The notes beneath the pieces were generated by a model. The model made no database searches, was not told where the DNA came from, and was given only the letters and a program-made list of their open reading frames with translations. Positions 7,236 to 10,058 of a stretch of 10,058 nt of DNA are shown here, one piece after another. The stretch covers positions 1-10,058 of the forward strand of contig JAUWXV010000131.1 of NCBI GenBank assembly GCA_030616165.1, written 5' to 3'. The position numbers were made by a program, and so were the translations under genes. Numbering within the stretch: position 1 is the first letter of the stretch; each line of letters begins with the position of its first letter. This DNA is from a bacterium. Its GTDB lineage: Bacteria; SM23-31; JAUVVT01.

Positions 7236-7257
7236 GGCAATTTATGAATTGCCTTTT
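7236..7257 (+). terminator. Terminator-like hairpin after the ROK kinase
   Basis: GGCAATT (7236-7242) and AATTGCC (7247-7253) form a perfect 7-bp stem with a TATG loop, followed directly by TTTT. It lies 124 bases after the kinase stop and before the next promoter candidate, where a terminator would be expected. The T-run is short, so termination may be partial. The sequence may instead be a decayed dispersed palindrome (see findings). Confidence 0.5.
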
Positions 7258-7270
7258 AATATAGTACTGC

Positions 7271-7297
7271 TTGATAAATATATCATTTATTTATAAT
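7271..7297 (+). promoter_or_regulatory. Promoter candidate for the amidase-murI pair
   Basis: TTGATA (7271-7276) and a perfect TATAAT (7292-7297) are separated by 15 bases, slightly shorter than ideal. Transcription would start near 7304 and give a leader of only about 20 bases. The arms TGATA and TATCA form a small inverted repeat over the -35 region (7272-7285), which could be a regulator site but is too short to call. Confidence 0.45.
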
Positions 7298-7322
7298 AAT
7301 TAGAATGTACACTTATTAACGA

Positions 7323-8867
7323 ATGAAAATGATAGATAAAAATAAAATATTTTATCTAATAATAGTGATAAGTATTTATTTATTCAATTCTATTTTTGCC
7401 GAGATAAAAGAGGTTAGTGTAAAATATAAAGGTAGTGTTAATGATATAACTCCTCTAAGAGTTTCACAGATAGGTGATGTTTGCTTTGTTTCTGCAAAAG
7501 AACTTGCAAAAAAACTTCAGTGTAATATTGTAATAAATAAGCCATTAAGAAAAGCGGTTCTTTATCCTGAGGGGATACAGGTGAAAATCTCTGGAGAAAA
7601 TCCCTTCATGATGATTGGGGAAAATGTATATCAACTTCCAGTAGAGGTAAAATATAATGTTGATGAATTATTTATTCCATTAAACTATTTTATTGAGAAT
7701 TTGAATGATGCGCTTTCTGGCAGGTATGTTTTTAATAAAAATGAAAGAGTATTGGAAATCGATTTAGGTGGTTATAATTTGCGTGGTATTTTTATAGATG
7801 AGAAAAAGAATGGAACGCTTATAAGGATCGGTGCTTCGGAGAAATTTAAGAAATTTTCGAGTTTGAGTCTTCCTTCAGGGGAATTAGGTTTTCAGATTAT
7901 TGGAGGTAAAATTGATACTTTAGATAAAGCGAATTATCCTTCAATAGAGAAGAATGGTAATATAAGAAAGATTATTATTGATCAGATGGAGGATTTGATC
8001 CAGATTTCAGTAAATTTGCAAGAAGATGTTGAAGGTCATGTTATTACACAGGATGAAGAGAGCAAAGAAATACAAATCAGCCTTACCGGAAAAATGCCAG
8101 AAGGGAGTAAACCGACTGTTAATATTGCAGAGATTCTGAAAGAACAGAAAAAGAACTGGGAGATAAATACTATTGTATTGGATGCAGGACATGGAGGTAA
8201 AGATCCAGGTACCAGAGGAATTAATGGAACTAAGGAAAAAGATATTACTCTTGATATCACAAAAAGACTTGGTTCACTTCTTAAAAAAAATCTTAAACTT
8301 GATGTTAAATATACCCGCCTTGCGGATAAATTTGTCCCCTTATGGGAGAGAACGAGATACGCAAATAGTGTAAAAGGTAAATTGTTTATAAGTATTCATG
8401 CAAATTCAACAGGAAGGAGAATAACTAATGTAAGGGGGATGGAAATCTATCTTTTAAGTTCTTCAAAAGATAAATCATCCATCGAAGTAGCCAAAAGAGA
8501 GAATAAGGTTATAGAGGAATATGAAAATGTTGAAAGATATAACCAAATATTGAAAGGTGATAATATGCTTTTTTCAATGATGCAGAGTGGGTTCGTTAAG
8601 GAAAGTGAGGAATTGGCTTCTTTACTTTTGGATGATGTTATCAAGAAGACTAAAGTTGTAAAAAGGGGTGTTAAACAAGGAGGATTTGTAGTTCTTGTGG
8701 GCGCATCAATGCCAAGCGTTTTAGTTGAAGTTGGATTTCTTAATAATAGAATTGATGAAACAAATTTGAGAAGAAGGGAATATCGACAGAAGGTAGCAGA
8801 GGGTTTATTTGAAGGGATTAGAGAATTTATTAGAAGTAGCAGGAGGGAAATAGCAAGAGTAAATTAA
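7323..8867 (+). CDS. Exported N-acetylmuramoyl-L-alanine amidase (Amidase_3) with N-terminal stalk
   Basis: The 514-residue precursor has a signal peptide (hydrophobic 9-25, likely cleavage after SIFA at 26). About residues 30-148 resemble a copper-amine-oxidase-N-like stalk domain (SAKELAKKL, LFIPLNYFIENL), and about 150-257 an AMIN-like beta domain that would target the enzyme to the wall. The zinc amidase domain covers about 283-503. Its ligands are H290 (LDAGHGG), E305 (GTKEKDI) and H359 (SIHAN), and E469 in VLVEVGFLNN is the catalytic-type Glu. It cleaves the bond between N-acetylmuramic acid and L-alanine in the periplasm, in cell separation or turnover. The region about 378-430 is an insertion with charged helices; in AmiC-type amidases an insertion here occludes the active site, but equivalence is only inferred. 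No clear Shine-Dalgarno precedes the ATG. It overlaps murI by one base. Confidence 0.93.
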   Translation: MKMIDKNKIFYLIIVISIYLFNSIFAEIKEVSVKYKGSVNDITPLRVSQIGDVCFVSAKELAKKLQCNIVINKPLRKAVLYPEGIQVKISGENPFMMIGENVYQLPVEVKYNVDELFIPLNYFIENLNDALSGRYVFNKNERVLEIDLGGYNLRGIFIDEKKNGTLIRIGASEKFKKFSSLSLPSGELGFQIIGGKIDTLDKANYPSIEKNGNIRKIIIDQMEDLIQISVNLQEDVEGHVITQDEESKEIQISLTGKMPEGSKPTVNIAEILKEQKKNWEINTIVLDAGHGGKDPGTRGINGTKEKDITLDITKRLGSLLKKNLKLDVKYTRLADKFVPLWERTRYANSVKGKLFISIHANSTGRRITNVRGMEIYLLSSSKDKSSIEVAKRENKVIEEYENVERYNQILKGDNMLFSMMQSGFVKESEELASLLLDDVIKKTKVVKRGVKQGGFVVLVGASMPSVLVEVGFLNNRIDETNLRRREYRQKVAEGLFEGIREFIRSSRREIARVN

Positions 8868-9688
8868 TGAATAGAGCTCCAATAGGAATATTTGATTCTG
8901 GGATCGGGGGATTAACAGTAGTTAAAGAGATAGAAAAAAGGCTGACATTTGAGGATATAATATATTTTGGAGATACAGCAAGGGTACCTTATGGTTCAAA
9001 ATCTGACGAGATTATAAAGGGCTTTTCACTCCAAAATTCTCTTTTTCTTTTGAAATTTAATGTAAAATTGATTGTTATAGCCTGCAATACAGCATCTGCT
9101 GTTGCGCTTGATTATCTTAAAAGTTTGTTTAAAGTTCCGATAATCGGGGTTATTGAGCCGGGAGTGGTCAGTGCACTCAATAAATCAAAAACTAAAAGGA
9201 TAGGTGTAATCGGAACTTATAGTACTATAAATAAAAATGCTTACGGAAGACTTTTGAAAGAGAGAAACCAATCTGCTGAAATCTTTTCTGTGCCCTGCCC
9301 ACTCTTCGTTCCCATTGCAGAGGAGGGTATTGCCGATGAGAAATTCGTCGACCTCATTGTTGAAAAATATCTTTCACAGTTAAAAGATAAGAATATAGAT
9401 ACCCTTATACTGGGGTGTACTCATTATCCCATTTTAAAAAAGCCAATAAAAAAATTTATAGGAGAAAATATTGAACTCGTGGATTCCGCTGAAGAAACTG
9501 CAAAAGCAGTGGAAAGGATTTTATCCATAAATAGTATAAAAAATGGAGAAAAGGCAAAAGGGAAAACGCACTTTTTTATCAGCGACATACCATATCGTTT
9601 TAGAGAGATGGGAAGCAAATTTTTGGGCAGAGAAATAAGTAAGGTGGCTGCTGTTCATCAGGATGTATTTGGAAATTATTATACTTAG
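8867..9688 (+). CDS. murI: Glutamate racemase
   Basis: The 273-residue cytoplasmic enzyme interconverts L- and D-glutamate, supplying the D-Glu of peptidoglycan precursors. Family landmarks are all present: GIFDSGIGGLTV (7-18) with D10 and S11, YFGDTARVPYG (33-43), catalytic C73 in ACNTASA, EEG near 152-154, and catalytic C184 in GCTHYP with neighbouring H186. Length is typical and the gene looks intact. Its ATG shares one base with the amidase stop (TAATG), and AGGAGGG lies 19 bases upstream inside the amidase gene, so translation is probably by coupling. Pairing D-Glu synthesis with a wall hydrolase in one transcript is a wall-maintenance arrangement. Confidence 0.97.
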   Translation: MNRAPIGIFDSGIGGLTVVKEIEKRLTFEDIIYFGDTARVPYGSKSDEIIKGFSLQNSLFLLKFNVKLIVIACNTASAVALDYLKSLFKVPIIGVIEPGVVSALNKSKTKRIGVIGTYSTINKNAYGRLLKERNQSAEIFSVPCPLFVPIAEEGIADEKFVDLIVEKYLSQLKDKNIDTLILGCTHYPILKKPIKKFIGENIELVDSAEETAKAVERILSINSIKNGEKAKGKTHFFISDIPYRFREMGSKFLGREISKVAAVHQDVFGNYYT

Positions 9689-9769
9689 AAGATTAATTAT
9701 AAATATTAAAAATTATTAAATAACAAAAAATTTGATGAATATTTAAAATTTTATTTTTAACCTGATATA

Positions 9770-9798
9770 TTCATAAGTGTTGAATTGCATAATATAAT
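9770..9798 (+). promoter_or_regulatory. Promoter candidate upstream of the hairpin region
   Basis: TTCATA (9770-9775, four of six matches to TTGACA) and a perfect TATAAT (9793-9798) are 17 bases apart. Transcription would begin near 9805, just before the first GC-rich hairpin. Confidence 0.4.
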
Positions 9799-9804
9799 AG
9801 ATTG

Positions 9805-9899
9805 TCATTTTCCGCCAGAGGCGGAACCACTTTTGGTGGACGAGCGGAGCACTTAGGACGGAGCAAGTTATATAGCCGGTTTAAAACCGGTTTTTTTTT
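9805..9899 (+). ncRNA. Candidate small structured RNA or structured intergenic repeat
   Basis: Between the promoter candidate and a strong terminator lies about 95 bases that is clearly more GC-rich than its surroundings. TTCCGCC (9810-9816) pairs with GGCGGAA (9820-9826) around AGA. CCAC (9827-9830) can pair with GTGG (9836-9839). A purine-rich stretch follows with two related units, GGACGAGCGGAGC (9838-9850) and GGACGGAGC (9856-9864). No known RNA family is recognised. It could equally be a dispersed intergenic repeat or the structured 3' end of the murI transcript. Confidence 0.35.
9874..9899 (+). terminator. Rho-independent terminator
   Basis: CCGGTT (9876-9881) pairs with AACCGG (9885-9890), and the stem can extend by G9875-T9891 and A9874-T9892. 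Nine T residues (9891-9899) follow at once. The direction is + strand. It would end either the murI transcript, 186 bases after its stop, or the candidate small RNA. Confidence 0.8.
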
Positions 9900-9920
9900 G
9901 AGACAGATGTATGCAAAAGT

Positions 9921-9980
9921 GTTTCAGTTTGTCTAAATTTGTCTCAGTTTGTATCAATTAGTATCAATTTGTCTCATTTT
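9921..9980. repeat. Array of six 10-bp tandem repeats with a GTCTCA-type core
   Basis: Six consecutive 10-base units run without gaps: GTTTCAGTTT, GTCTAAATTT, GTCTCAGTTT, GTATCAATTA, GTATCAATTT and GTCTCATTTT. Positions 1, 2, 4, 6, 8 and 9 (G, T, T, A, T, T) are invariant. GAGAC, the reverse complement of the core, occurs before the array at 9900-9904 and after it at 9993-9997 and 10002-10006. Near-helical spacing would put every unit on about the same face of DNA, as expected for cooperative binding by a regulator, transposase or initiator. Confidence 0.75.
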
Positions 9981-10058
9981 TGGGGTGATTTTGAGACGGG
10001 GGAGACAATTAAGGTTTTAATTATCAGTTATTTAGATTATTTGTCTTACTTTTTTTAT

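Larger units (their letters stand above)
9689..10058. other. Gene-free right end of the window
   Basis: This region of about 370 bases has no credible coding frame on either strand. The first 80 bases are plain AT-rich DNA. It then holds a promoter candidate (9770-9798), two GC-rich hairpins (9810-9839), a strong terminator (9874-9899) and a 10-bp repeat array (9921-9980) with inverted flanking copies. A gene regulated by the array may lie beyond the window. Confidence 0.6.

Noticed and set aside
8173-8373. Forward open frame of 66 codons inside the amidase gene
   Set aside because: It is in another frame of the conserved amidase domain that carries H290 and E305, has no ribosome site of its own and shows no domain.
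9900-9905. GAGACA as a definite transposon terminus
   Set aside because: No transposase, matching far end or target duplication is visible in the window, so it is kept only as one hypothesis for the repeat array.
9921-9980. CRISPR array
   Set aside because: The units are 10 bases long with no spacers between them, and no cas gene is present.
10007-10022. AATTAA/TTAATT inverted repeat near the right edge
   Set aside because: A six-base AT-only palindrome is expected by chance in this composition and has no supporting context.

Overview
The window is AT-rich bacterial DNA, roughly one third G+C by eye. All seven recognisable genes lie on the + strand. The proteins point to a diderm (Gram-negative-type) bacterium. 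They include a YkuD-type enzyme with an NTF2-like tail, an M99-like peptidoglycan carboxypeptidase, and an amidase with an AMIN-like stalk. The mix of families fits deltaproteobacteria-like or uncultured candidate-phylum lineages, but the sequence alone does not fix the taxon.

Layout: (1) 2-1636 is a histidine kinase (PAS-GAF-HisKA-HATPase) cut off at its 5' end by the window edge. A single-domain CheY/Spo0F-like response regulator follows (1667-2020, TTG start). (2) 2021-2414 is a very AT-rich gap with a good promoter candidate and two inverted repeats. (3) 2415-7112 is a tight four-gene run: an exported YkuD-family L,D-transpeptidase/L,D-carboxypeptidase with a Csd6-like tail, an unrecognised single-pass membrane protein, an M99/Csd4-like zinc carboxypeptidase with a repeated C-terminal domain, and a ROK-family sugar kinase. 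(4) 7113-7322 is a gap with a terminator-like palindrome and a promoter candidate. (5) 7323-9688 holds an exported N-acetylmuramoyl-L-alanine amidase overlapping glutamate racemase (murI). (6) 9689-10058 has no gene. It carries a promoter-hairpins-terminator arrangement that could make a small RNA, then an array of six 10-bp repeats flanked by inverted copies of its core.

The theme is peptidoglycan. MurI makes D-glutamate for precursors, the amidase cuts the stem peptide from glycan, and the YkuD enzyme and the M99-like enzyme can edit stem peptides in the periplasm. In Helicobacter and Campylobacter, Csd6/Pgp2 and Csd4/Pgp1 act in sequence to shorten stem peptides and set helical cell shape. 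Here genes resembling both sit in one operon, separated only by an unknown membrane protein. That is the most interesting biological hypothesis in the window. The 10-bp repeat array at the right edge is the most striking unexplained DNA pattern.
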